This document shows, one piece after another, positions 42,811-49,674 of a stretch of DNA of 64,000 nucleotides. How positions within the stretch are numbered: position 1 is the stretch's first letter; the number at the start of each line of letters is the position of its first letter. Position numbers and translations under genes: made by a program. Below the pieces are notes generated by a model that saw nothing but the letters and a program-made list of their open reading frames with translations, was not told the DNA's origin and made no database searches. The DNA is from Candidatus Aminicenantes bacterium UBA2190 (GTDB lineage: Bacteria > Acidobacteriota > Aminicenantia > UBA2199): contig DCVK01000021.1 in assembly GCA_002335385.1 (NCBI GenBank), positions 90,490 through 154,489 of the forward strand, given 5' to 3'.

Positions 42811-42827
42811 GCCGGAGTCATTCCGGC
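42811..42827. terminator. Possible bidirectional hairpin between convergent genes
   Basis: GCCGGA (42811-42816), 5-nt loop, TCCGGC (42822-42827), overlapping the thyX stop. No U-run follows on either strand, so terminator function is uncertain. Confidence 0.3.
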
Positions 42828-44290
42828 AGGGCGCCGGGCGGCGGGGAAGAATAGATGTTCCCGTACGCCTCATGGAAGCGGCTTTTGCCGCACAGCATCA
42901 TGGCGCTCAACGGCATGATGCGCCTGACCTTTTCGGCCAGGCCGTGGGCCAGTTCGCGAATGTCCCATTGGGCGTGCTCGTCGTCGCGCAGGCGGACAAA
43001 ATGGTATATTTCCCTCAGGTTCATCTTCATCAGCACGCGGCGGCGATGGGAATTGGTCAGGATGTAATCGGCCGCGCTGCCGGCCGCTTCCCGGAGCAGG
43101 GAATAGGCGTCATTGGTCGCAGCGATGATCTCTGCGAACTCCCCCGCCAGCCCGATTTCGCGGAGACTGGCCGGCAGGGTGTTGCCTAGCTCGGGGAGAT
43201 AGTCCCCGGCCAGGAGGGTCGCCATGCGGTGGCGCTTGAGCTGGGCGAAGCTGGATGCGCTGACGGTCGCCTGGAAGGTGATGTCCGCCATCTCGAATTC
43301 CCTGGGCATGGCGCTGAAGAACTCGACCTTTTTGAAGAATTCCTTGAACAGCAACCTTTTTCGCGCCGGGGCGATCTTTTTCACCATGGCCAGGGCGCGC
43401 GGGAATTCGAGGCCGCGATGGCTGCAGACATGCGCGGCCAGGATCCTGTCGTCGCCGTTCTCCGTGAAGGAAACGATCCGGGGACCCGTGCCGGCGCGCC
43501 GGTTCGCCGCTGCGGGGAAAGCGGCAAAAAACTCGTTTAGGGGCGAGAAGGCGTCGCGGTCAAAGGCGCTTGGTTCGGGGAAGAGGATGATGGACGGGGC
43601 GACGGGCAGGACCAGGGCGAGAAGCTTTTCGCCGAGCTGGCGCACTTCCTGCCTGGGGCTGAGCCGCCAGCGCCGCAGCATGTGCTCCAGCGTGCGGGCA
43701 TTGACGGTCATGCCGACCTGGCCGCTGGTGGCCAGGGAGAGGATGTAGCGGGCGTCCTCCTTGGCCCAGCCCTCCACGAGACGCTGCCCGACTGCGCTCT
43801 GAGCCGTCTTGGCGTGCTGCTGCTGCAGCCGCCGGTTCAGAAGCGCAAAACCCTTGAAGTACAAGCGGTTCTGCTGCTGCACGACCGCGCGGAAGGTTTT
43901 TTTGAGCGCCGCGCTGCGGATCTCCGCGGGCAGGACCAGGTCCCCGGCCAGCGTGACATAGCGCTGCGATTTCTCGGTATAGGAGGCCAGGCGGAACCGT
44001 TCGATCTCCTCCAGGGCCAGCCGCGATACGCCCATGATGTCGAAATTAAAGACGGCGTGCTCGGCCACCGAGTGGTGACCCATCGCGAAGATGATCTTCT
44101 GGTTGGACCTGCGGGCCTTCTCCACGTCCCGGCAGGCCTGCCGGCGCAACCGGTCGACCGCCAGCGGGCTGCGGCTGATGCGGGCATAAGCGGCGCTGAG
44201 CGTCTCCGGGGTGAGATGCCGGCGCCGGCCGCTCTCCAGCCGCCGCAGGATGTCCGCGTCGATGTTGAATCCCGCCAATTTCACGCGCAC
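42818..44290 (-). CDS. Tandem-domain ThyX (FAD-dependent thymidylate synthase family)
   Basis: Protein of 490 residues, about twice a normal ThyX (210-250). Both halves show the ThyX fold: half 1 has MGHHSVAEHAVFNFDIMGVSRLALEE, the motif R98-F-R100-LAS103YTEKS108QR110Y and NARTLEHMLRRWRLSPRQEVR; half 2 has KR353-H-R355 and NLREIYHFVRLRDDEHAQWDIREL. The classical RHRxxSxxxxSxR motif is split: half 1 keeps the Ser/Arg part but has Phe for His, half 2 keeps RHR but lacks the rest. Whether it makes dTMP is open. GTG 44290 has GGAGGG upstream; it follows a P-loop kinase gene by 25 nt. Confidence 0.88.
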   Translation of the reverse strand: MRVKLAGFNIDADILRRLESGRRRHLTPETLSAAYARISRSPLAVDRLRRQACRDVEKARRSNQKIIFAMGHHSVAEHAVFNFDIMGVSRLALEEIERFRLASYTEKSQRYVTLAGDLVLPAEIRSAALKKTFRAVVQQQNRLYFKGFALLNRRLQQQHAKTAQSAVGQRLVEGWAKEDARYILSLATSGQVGMTVNARTLEHMLRRWRLSPRQEVRQLGEKLLALVLPVAPSIILFPEPSAFDRDAFSPLNEFFAAFPAAANRRAGTGPRIVSFTENGDDRILAAHVCSHRGLEFPRALAMVKKIAPARKRLLFKEFFKKVEFFSAMPREFEMADITFQATVSASSFAQLKRHRMATLLAGDYLPELGNTLPASLREIGLAGEFAEIIAATNDAYSLLREAAGSAADYILTNSHRRRVLMKMNLREIYHFVRLRDDEHAQWDIRELAHGLAEKVRRIMPLSAMMLCGKSRFHEAYGNIYSSPPPGALPE

Positions 44291-44315
44291 GCCGCCCTCC
44301 TGGTTCGCCGCCCCG

Positions 44316-44900
44316 TCAGATCAGCTTCATGTCGGCCAGGTGCACCATGACTTCCTGGGTGCTCTCGTCGATGGACTGGTGGTTCCAGATGTCGAAAGAG
44401 GGGAGGAGGTCCTGCTGGACGATACGAGAGTAGCTCTCGTCCACCTGCGGGCTGCCCTCCAGCGGATATTCGCGCATGCCGGCCCTGGGTTTCCTTTTCT
44501 TCAAAGCCGCGGCATCGGCGCGCAGGCGGAAGAACACGGTATAGGTCGGAATCCAGAAGCGGTACAGCGCCTCCATCAAGGCGTCGCGCCCGGCCGGCGG
44601 AGTGCTGCCGTTGGCCGGCGCCGGGCAGCCCAGCCACTCCAGCCAGTGGTCCAGGAGCGAGCCGTCGCACAGGAGGAAATCAGGGCGCTCCTGGGAGCGG
44701 AGGTTCTCTTCGTTGATCTGGCTGGTGATGAAATAAAACTGGCTGATGAAGCCGGTCTTCTGGTCGAAGTCGAAGGGGCTGTTCGGCTTCAGGTCCGGCA
44801 CGTCCTCGACACGGTATTTCAGCGACAGCAGCTTCTTCACTTCGGCCAGGATCGAGGTCTTGCCGCTGCCGGGAATGCCCGAAAAAGCGATCTTGTGCAT
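44316..44900 (-). CDS. P-loop NTPase, deoxynucleoside-kinase/AAA_28-like
   Basis: Protein of 194 residues with Walker A SGIPGSGKTS (residues 7-16) and a second acidic motif DFLLCDGSLLDHWLEW near 85-100, the arrangement of deoxynucleoside kinases and AAA_28 proteins. A CxxC-free, R-rich lid region (RLRADAAALKKRKPRAG) follows. Pairing with the ThyX-like gene suggests a role in deoxynucleotide supply, but the substrate is inference. The ATG is 6 nt after TACAAT, so translation should be leaderless. Confidence 0.78.
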   Translation of the reverse strand: MHKIAFSGIPGSGKTSILAEVKKLLSLKYRVEDVPDLKPNSPFDFDQKTGFISQFYFITSQINEENLRSQERPDFLLCDGSLLDHWLEWLGCPAPANGSTPPAGRDALMEALYRFWIPTYTVFFRLRADAAALKKRKPRAGMREYPLEGSPQVDESYSRIVQQDLLPSFDIWNHQSIDESTQEVMVHLADMKLI

Positions 44901-44906
44901 GGTTGG

Positions 44907-44935
44907 ATTGTAGGCGACAACCGCCGCAAAGTCAA
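44907..44935 (-). promoter_or_regulatory. Promoter of the kinase-thyX operon (leaderless)
   Basis: Minus strand TTGACT (44935-44930), 17-nt spacer, TACAAT (44912-44907), 6 nt to ATG 44900. Its -35 is back to back with the -35 of the plus-strand promoter. Confidence 0.78.
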
Positions 44936-44936
44936 A

Positions 44937-44965
44937 TTTACTTTTGCCGCGAAATTTGCTATGAT
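44937..44965 (+). promoter_or_regulatory. Promoter of the leader-HhH-maf operon (leaderless)
   Basis: TTTACT (44937-44942), 17-nt spacer, TATGAT (44960-44965), 6 nt to ATG 44972. Confidence 0.72.
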
Positions 44966-44971
44966 GAGGCG

Positions 44972-45019
44972 ATGAGATTTTCGCCGAGACAAAATACTTT
45001 CACTCCACCGGAATCATGA
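44972..45019 (+). CDS. Candidate leaderless 15-codon leader peptide
   Basis: A 15-codon ORF (begins MRFSPRQ, ends PPES) starts 6 nt after the -10. Its stop TGA (45017-45019) overlaps the ATG of the HhH gene (45016) as ATGA. The downstream start has only a weak CCGGA ribosome site, so coupling by ribosomes finishing the leader would explain its translation. The peptide shows no attenuation-type codon run. This is a prediction from architecture; the same layout occurs before grpE. Confidence 0.5.
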   Translation: MRFSPRQNTFTPPES

Positions 45020-45456
45020 CCAACCAGGAGATCGCCCGCGCCTTCGACAAGCTGGCGTTCTTTCTTTCGCTGCGCGACGAGAACGAATTCAAGATCAGCG
45101 CCTACACCCGGGCCGCGCGCAGCATCCGCGAATACCCGGTCTCCATCGAGGACATGCTCCTGGCCGGGGAGGACCTGACCAAGATCGAAGGCATCGGCAA
45201 GATCCTGGCGCAAAAGGTGGAGGACCTGGTCATCATCGGCTCGCTCAAGGTCCTGGACGAGCTGCTGGCCGAGTTCCCCGACAGCCTGTACGAGATGTCC
45301 CGGATCAAGGGCATCGGTCCCAGGACCATCCTGAAGATCTTCGACACTCACAGGATACGGTCGCTGGATGAACTGCGGCGGTTCTTGCAGAGTGGCGAGA
45401 AGCTGGCCGTCGCCGCTCCCTACGAGAGCCGCATCAAAGAGTTCTTCAAGAGATGA
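45016..45456 (+). CDS. Stand-alone helix-hairpin-helix protein (PolX N-terminal-like)
   Basis: Small protein of 146 residues equal to the N-terminal part of family X DNA polymerases: NQEIARAFDKLAFFLSLRDENEFKISAYTRAARSI (8-kDa-like domain), then two helix-hairpin-helix units, KIEGIGKILAQKVEDL and RIKGIGPRTILKIFDTHRI. The polymerase palm and PHP domain of bacterial PolX are missing. It probably binds DNA; a repair role is inference. The start overlaps the leader ORF stop and its end overlaps maf as ATGA. Confidence 0.85.
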   Translation: MTNQEIARAFDKLAFFLSLRDENEFKISAYTRAARSIREYPVSIEDMLLAGEDLTKIEGIGKILAQKVEDLVIIGSLKVLDELLAEFPDSLYEMSRIKGIGPRTILKIFDTHRIRSLDELRRFLQSGEKLAVAAPYESRIKEFFKR

Positions 45457-46025
45457 AAATCGTCCTGGCTTCGGCGTCGCCGCGGCGCAAAGAACTCCTG
45501 CAGCTGATCGGCTTGGAGCCCGAAGTGATCCCCGCCGACATCGAGGAGGCGGCCCTGCCCGGCGAGGAGGTCGACGCTTTCCTGCGGCGCCTGGCCATCG
45601 CCAAGGGCCTGGCCGTGTATCACAAGCGCTTCTTTCACGCGCTGCTGGTTTCCGCCGACACCGTGGTGCGGCTCGACGGCTCGCTCATCGGCAAGCCGGC
45701 CAGCCGCGACGAGGCCGGATCCATGCTTTCCCGCCTCTCGGGACGGCGGCACGAGGTCCTGACCGGGCTGGCGCTGCTGCACGAGGGCGAGACCACCTTC
45801 GCCATCTCCCGCACCCTTGTCCAGTTCAAGGAGCTGAAGGCGGGCGAGATCGGCCATTACCTGGAGCGCGGGGAATTCATGGACAAGGCCGGGGCCTATG
45901 CCATCCAGGGGCGGGCCGCTGTCTTCGTCGAGCGCATCGAGGGCTGTTATTTCAATGTCATGGGCTTTCCCCTGAACCTGTTCTACCGCATGCTGGGCGA
46001 GCGTGGAGTGAACCTGTATGGATGA
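45453..46025 (+). CDS. maf: Maf-type nucleotide pyrophosphatase
   Basis: Maf/HAM1-superfamily protein of 190 residues: ASASPRRKELLQLIGLEPEVIP at the N-terminus, SADTVVRLDGSLIGKP, and the AYAIQGRAAVFVERIEGCYFNVMGFPLN block. These proteins hydrolyse dTTP, UTP or modified nucleotides to monophosphates and limit misincorporation. It overlaps the HhH gene and the following oxidoreductase. Confidence 0.95.
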   Translation: MKIVLASASPRRKELLQLIGLEPEVIPADIEEAALPGEEVDAFLRRLAIAKGLAVYHKRFFHALLVSADTVVRLDGSLIGKPASRDEAGSMLSRLSGRRHEVLTGLALLHEGETTFAISRTLVQFKELKAGEIGHYLERGEFMDKAGAYAIQGRAAVFVERIEGCYFNVMGFPLNLFYRMLGERGVNLYG

Positions 46026-47073
46026 ACGCGCGGGCAAAACGGCCGGCCGGGCGGCGCGCCTCTTCCCCGGCGGCGGTGACGTCCTGCGCATGGGCATGGG
46101 CGGGATCCCCATCCAGCGGCTGGATGCGCGCGGGTCCGATCGCGTCCTGGAGAAGGCCATCGCGGCGGGGATCAACTTCTTCGACACGGCGCGCGGCTAT
46201 ACCGACAGCGAGAGCAAGTTCGGCCGCGTCCTGCCCCGTTACCGCGGGCAGGTGCTGATCGCCAGCAAGTCGTTCAGCCGCGGCGCCGCCGCCATTCTGC
46301 GGGATATCGAGACCAGCCTGCGCGACCTGCACTGCGACCATATCGACGTGTACCAGTGCCACAACGTGGCCAGCGAGGCCGACCTGGAGAAGGTCCTCGC
46401 GCCGGACGGCGCCGTGGCCGGGATGCTCGAGGCGCAGGCGCAGGGCAAGATCGGTCACATCGGCCTTTCCGGGCACAAGCCGCGCATCCTGGCCCTGGCG
46501 CTGGAGCGCTTCGCGTTCGCGACCATCCAGGTACCCGCCAATTTCATGGAGACCGAGGCCATGCGAGACCTGATACCCGCCGCGCAGCGGCAGGGCGTCG
46601 GCGTCATTGCCATGAAGCCGATGGGCGGCGGCAACATCCGCGAGACCGTCCTGAACTTCCGCTTCATTTTCAACCAGGGCATCGACGTGGCCATACCGGG
46701 AATGGATACGGAACAGCAGGTCGCGGAGAACGTGGCGGCGCTGGACGACCTGTCGCCCCTGAACGCCGAGGAGACCGCCCGGCTGCAGGCGGAGAGGGAG
46801 CGCCTCGGCGACCGCTTCTGCCGGCGCTGCGAATACTGCATGCCCTGTCCGCAGGGGCTGCCGATCCCGTTCCTGCATGTCTTGAGGAACTACTATTTCC
46901 TTTACGGGCTGAAGGATTGGGCGCTGGAGCGCCTCGGCGGCCTGGCCAGCACCTACAAGGACTGCGTCGCCTGCGGCGAATGCGTCGGCAAATGCCCCTA
47001 CCATCTTGACATGCCGGCCATCTTCCGCGAGACCTGGGAGAAGATGCAGGCGGATAGGGCGGGGCGGGCATGA
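46018..47073 (+). CDS. Aldo/keto reductase with C-terminal 4Fe-4S domain
   Basis: Protein of 351 residues. The TIM-barrel AKR part (residues about 15-265) has the catalytic tetrad positions Asp (FFDTARGY), Tyr (GYTDSE), Lys (IASKSF) and His (YQCHNV). The C-terminus (about 270-345) has two ferredoxin-like Cys groups, FCRRCEYCMPCPQ and DCVACGECVGKCPYHLDMP, enough for two Fe-S clusters or an electron-transfer module. Such fusions are common in anaerobes. It overlaps maf by 8 nt; the substrate is unknown. Confidence 0.92.
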   Translation: MDERAGKTAGRAARLFPGGGDVLRMGMGGIPIQRLDARGSDRVLEKAIAAGINFFDTARGYTDSESKFGRVLPRYRGQVLIASKSFSRGAAAILRDIETSLRDLHCDHIDVYQCHNVASEADLEKVLAPDGAVAGMLEAQAQGKIGHIGLSGHKPRILALALERFAFATIQVPANFMETEAMRDLIPAAQRQGVGVIAMKPMGGGNIRETVLNFRFIFNQGIDVAIPGMDTEQQVAENVAALDDLSPLNAEETARLQAERERLGDRFCRRCEYCMPCPQGLPIPFLHVLRNYYFLYGLKDWALERLGGLASTYKDCVACGECVGKCPYHLDMPAIFRETWEKMQADRAGRA

Positions 47074-47108
47074 GCCGCCATTTCCGTGTCCGCACTCAGC
47101 GCGCGGAC

Positions 47109-47137
47109 TTTACCATATTCTTCATCTGTACTATAAT
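47109..47137 (+). promoter_or_regulatory. Promoter of the small hypothetical gene (leaderless)
   Basis: TTTACC (47109-47114), 17-nt spacer, perfect TATAAT (47132-47137), 6 nt to ATG 47144. Confidence 0.82.
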
Positions 47138-47143
47138 CGGCGC

Positions 47144-47488
47144 ATGAACGCCCGGCAGCTGATCGAGGAAGAAAAACTACAGAACATCCTCAACCCCCGC
47201 AAGTCCAACCGCGAGTTCAAGGTCACCATCCGCTTCCAAAAAAACCTCGCGAAGAACTTTGAAAAGGCGCTGGCCTTGGCCCGCAAAAACCCGTTTTTCA
47301 TGGAGGAGGGCGAGGGCGATCTTTACAGGGCCTACGCCAGTTTCCACCCCGCCGACGTCGAGGGACTGCACGAGCTTTTCGAACTGGTCAAAGACCGGGA
47401 GACCACGAAGATCTTCCTCAACAACAAGGCCATCCCTTACGCCCAGGACCTGTGGCTGTTCCTGCTTTGGTTCTACCGGATCAAATAA
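47144..47488 (+). CDS. Small hypothetical protein
   Basis: Protein of 114 residues, not recognised. No signal peptide or membrane helix; it is charged and mostly helical (FQKNLAKNFEKALALARKNPFFMEEGEGDLYRAYASF) with an aromatic C-terminal end (DLWLFLLWFYRIK). ATG 47144 is set by the TATAAT 6 nt upstream; the frame is open further up but runs into the preceding gene. A strong dedicated promoter argues that it is real. Confidence 0.75.
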   Translation: MNARQLIEEEKLQNILNPRKSNREFKVTIRFQKNLAKNFEKALALARKNPFFMEEGEGDLYRAYASFHPADVEGLHELFELVKDRETTKIFLNNKAIPYAQDLWLFLLWFYRIK

Positions 47489-47514
47489 AAAGCGGCAAAA
47501 AAGAGGGCGACAAC

Positions 47515-47543
47515 TTGACTTTTCCCCAATATTAAATTATAAA
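47515..47543 (+). promoter_or_regulatory. Promoter of the TPR lipoprotein gene
   Basis: TTGACT (47515-47520), 17-nt spacer, TATAAA (47538-47543). AGGAGG (47557-47562) lies 5 nt before ATG 47568, one of the few operon heads here with a full ribosome site. Confidence 0.82.
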
Positions 47544-47567
47544 GTTATCTTGCTTTAGGAGGTCTTC

Positions 47568-48563
47568 ATGAAAAAGTTTAGCACGGTATTGCTCATCCTT
47601 TTCCTGTCCACCTTGATCCTCGCCAGCTTCACCGCCTGCGATAAGCTGAAAATAGCCAATCTGAGAGCCAACAAGCATTTCAAGACGGGCAACAAGTTCT
47701 ATACCGAGGAAAAGTACAAGCGGGCGATCACGGAGTACGAGGCCGCCCTGGAGCTCAATCCCGAACTCAAGTCCGCCTTCTATTATCTCGGCTCCAGCTA
47801 CATCATGGTCTATAAGCCCGGCGACGACAGCGACAAGAACAAGGAGTACGGAGTCAAGGCCGTCGAGTACCTGCAGAAGGCCTTGGAACTGTACCCGGAG
47901 AACAAGGACATCATCCAGGCCCTCGGCGACATCAACGACAAGCTGCGCAACTTCGACGAGGCCGAGAAATATTACCTGCAGGTGCAGAAATTCACTCCCG
48001 ACGATCCCGCTTCCTATTACAACCTGGCCGGCTTCTACAACAACAACGGCAAGTATGACAAGGCCATCGAGATGTTCGAGGAGAGGATCAGGCTGGATCC
48101 GGCCAACCCGGAAGGCTACCTGTACCTGGCCGACTTTTTCCAGAACAAGCGCAAGTGGGACGATGCCATCAAGAACCACGAGCTGCGCATCGCCAGGATC
48201 GCCGATATCGACATGGACGAGAAGGAGAAGAACGAGGTCCTGGCCGAGGCCTATTACCGGCTGGGCGTCGTCTGCTGGAACAAGAGCTACCAGACCCCGC
48301 CCGACGTCATGGGCTCGGTCGAGCGGCTCCAGGTCGTCGAGCAGGGTTTCAACGCCCTGAACAAGGCCACCGAGCTCTCTCCCAATTTCCCCGATCCCTG
48401 GGCTTACATGGGCTTGCTCTATAAGCAGAAGCAGATCGCCGAGCCTCTGAAGGCGGCCGAGTATGAGAAGCAATACAAGACCATGATCGATAAGTTCCAG
48501 GAGCTCCGCAAGCGCAAGCTGGCCACCGAGCAGTTCATCCAGGAACTGGCCAAGGAAAAGTAA
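47568..48563 (+). CDS. TPR-repeat lipoprotein
   Basis: Exported protein of 331 residues. A signal peptide ends at Cys in SFTACDKLK (lipobox approximate), followed by about six TPR units (ANKHFKTGNKFYTEEKYKRAITEYEAALELNPELKSAFYYLG, ALGDINDKLRNFDEAEKYYLQVQ, YNLAGFYNNNGKYDKAIEMFEER and others). It is probably an envelope-bound protein-interaction scaffold. It is followed by a strong intrinsic terminator and is a single-gene unit with a consensus promoter, so likely well expressed. Confidence 0.85.
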   Translation: MKKFSTVLLILFLSTLILASFTACDKLKIANLRANKHFKTGNKFYTEEKYKRAITEYEAALELNPELKSAFYYLGSSYIMVYKPGDDSDKNKEYGVKAVEYLQKALELYPENKDIIQALGDINDKLRNFDEAEKYYLQVQKFTPDDPASYYNLAGFYNNNGKYDKAIEMFEERIRLDPANPEGYLYLADFFQNKRKWDDAIKNHELRIARIADIDMDEKEKNEVLAEAYYRLGVVCWNKSYQTPPDVMGSVERLQVVEQGFNALNKATELSPNFPDPWAYMGLLYKQKQIAEPLKAAEYEKQYKTMIDKFQELRKRKLATEQFIQELAKEK

Positions 48564-48585
48564 GCGCCCGCGCCGCAACCAGCGA

Positions 48586-48624
48586 AACCCCTTGTTCTCC
48601 GACGGGGACAAGGGGTTTTTTTTT
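48586..48624 (+). terminator. Intrinsic terminator of the TPR gene
   Basis: AACCCCTTGT (48586-48595), 12-nt loop, ACAAGGGGTT (48608-48617), with a T-run through 48624: a 10-bp perfect stem with U-tract, the clearest terminator in the window. Confidence 0.93.
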
Positions 48625-48662
48625 GGCAGCGGCCGGGGCGGCGACGGCCGCCTGGTGAGGAT

Positions 48663-48691
48663 TTGACAATTTGTACTGAAAAAGTTATATA
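48663..48691 (+). promoter_or_regulatory. Promoter of the Rrf2 gene (leaderless)
   Basis: TTGACA (48663-48668), 17-nt spacer, TATATA (48686-48691), 6 nt to ATG 48698. An Rrf2 operator overlapping it would be expected for self-control but none is obvious. Confidence 0.82.
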
Positions 48692-48697
48692 TCGAGC

Positions 48698-49105
48698 ATG
48701 AAAATCAACACCAAGATCCGTTATGGACTGCGCATGCTGATCGCCATCGCCCAGGAGGGAAAACTGGTGAACACCACCGAGCTGGGCGAGATCATGCACG
48801 TCTCCCCGAAGTACCTGCGCAAGCTGGCCGGGCCGTTGGAAAAGGGCGGCTTGATCCAGAGCGTCCAGGGGATCTATGGCGGTTATCGGCTGGCCAAGGA
48901 CCCCGAAGAGATCACCCTGCTGGCGTTGATGGATGCCTTCGGAGAGAAAGTCTCGCTCGCCAACTGCCTCCTGGGCAAGAAGTGCGAGCTGAAAGACTCC
49001 TGCCTGGCCAGGCAGGTCTGGGAAATGCTGGAAAAAACGATGCAGAAGCATTTTCTGCCCATTTCTCTCGGCGATATCCTGGGCAGCAGGGTGCAGATGC
49101 CGTGA
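48698..49105 (+). CDS. Rrf2-family transcriptional regulator
   Basis: Winged-helix regulator of 135 residues: MKINTKIRYGLRMLIAIAQEG and VSPKYLRKLAGPLEKGGLIQSVQGIYGGYRLAKDPEEITL. Three cysteines in LANCLLGKKCELKDSCLARQ (about residues 88-105) have the spacing of Fe-S sensing Rrf2 proteins (IscR/NsrR-like). It probably senses Fe-S status, NO or redox state. It is monocistronic; the target is not evident from the neighbours. Confidence 0.93.
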   Translation: MKINTKIRYGLRMLIAIAQEGKLVNTTELGEIMHVSPKYLRKLAGPLEKGGLIQSVQGIYGGYRLAKDPEEITLLALMDAFGEKVSLANCLLGKKCELKDSCLARQVWEMLEKTMQKHFLPISLGDILGSRVQMP

Positions 49106-49145
49106 CCCCTCGCAAACGCGACGGGCGCCTCCCGGATGGGTGCGG

Positions 49146-49174
49146 TTGACTACTCCCCCGAAATATAGTATATT
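49146..49174 (+). promoter_or_regulatory. Promoter of the secreted protein at 49191
   Basis: TTGACT (49146-49151), 17-nt spacer, TATATT (49169-49174). The expected leader is about 10 nt and lacks a ribosome site. Confidence 0.75.
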
Positions 49175-49190
49175 TGCTGGTAATTACAAC

Positions 49191-49667
49191 ATGACCAAGC
49201 GCGGATTTTTGCTTATTTGCTGCCTGATCTTCTTCTGCCTCAACGCGTTACCCCAGGACGAATTCCTTGGGATCGAGTGCGCGGTCGTGCCGCGCCATAT
49301 CCTGCAGGGCAACGAGGGGATGCTCAAGATCAAGATCAATTTGCGCAACGGCGTCAGGATATCGGCCAATCCCGAGTTCCTCATCCGCCTCGACGAGAAC
49401 GAAAGCCTGTCGTTCGCCAAGATATTCTTCGCCGGCTCGGAGTTGAACCTGCCCACCACCCAGGAAGGAGAAGCCGTGTTCCTGGACCCGCAGAAAGAGA
49501 TCGAGGTCCCTTTCACGCTCAGCGAAGAGGCCTTGCTGGGCAATCTCACCGTCAGCGGCGAGGTCGTTTTCACCATGCTGTTCCCGGACAACTGGTCGGT
49601 GAAGACCACGCAGAAGTTCTCGGCCGGCTTCGTTTCGCGCCGGAACTACCAGATCAAGAAAAAATGA
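49191..49667 (+). CDS. Secreted beta-rich protein, DsbD-N-like layout
   Basis: Protein of 158 residues with a signal peptide (MTKRGFLLICCLIFFCLNALPQ) and a single beta-sandwich-like domain: LGIECAVVPRHILQGNEGMLKIKINLRNGVRISANPEFLI ... LSEEALLGNLTVSGEVVFTMLFPDNWSVKTTQKFSAGF. The order of strands resembles the N-terminal domain of DsbD (thiol:disulfide interchange), but the catalytic cysteines of that domain are absent; only one Cys lies in the mature part. The relation is tentative and the function unknown. ATG 49191 fits the signal peptide; the gene has its own promoter. Confidence 0.7.
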   Translation: MTKRGFLLICCLIFFCLNALPQDEFLGIECAVVPRHILQGNEGMLKIKINLRNGVRISANPEFLIRLDENESLSFAKIFFAGSELNLPTTQEGEAVFLDPQKEIEVPFTLSEEALLGNLTVSGEVVFTMLFPDNWSVKTTQKFSAGFVSRRNYQIKKK

Positions 49668-49674
49668 CGCCCGA

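Noticed and set aside
49173..49194. TTG ORF whose TGA overlaps ATG 49191
   Set aside because: The TTG lies within the -10 hexamer and would be upstream of the transcript start.
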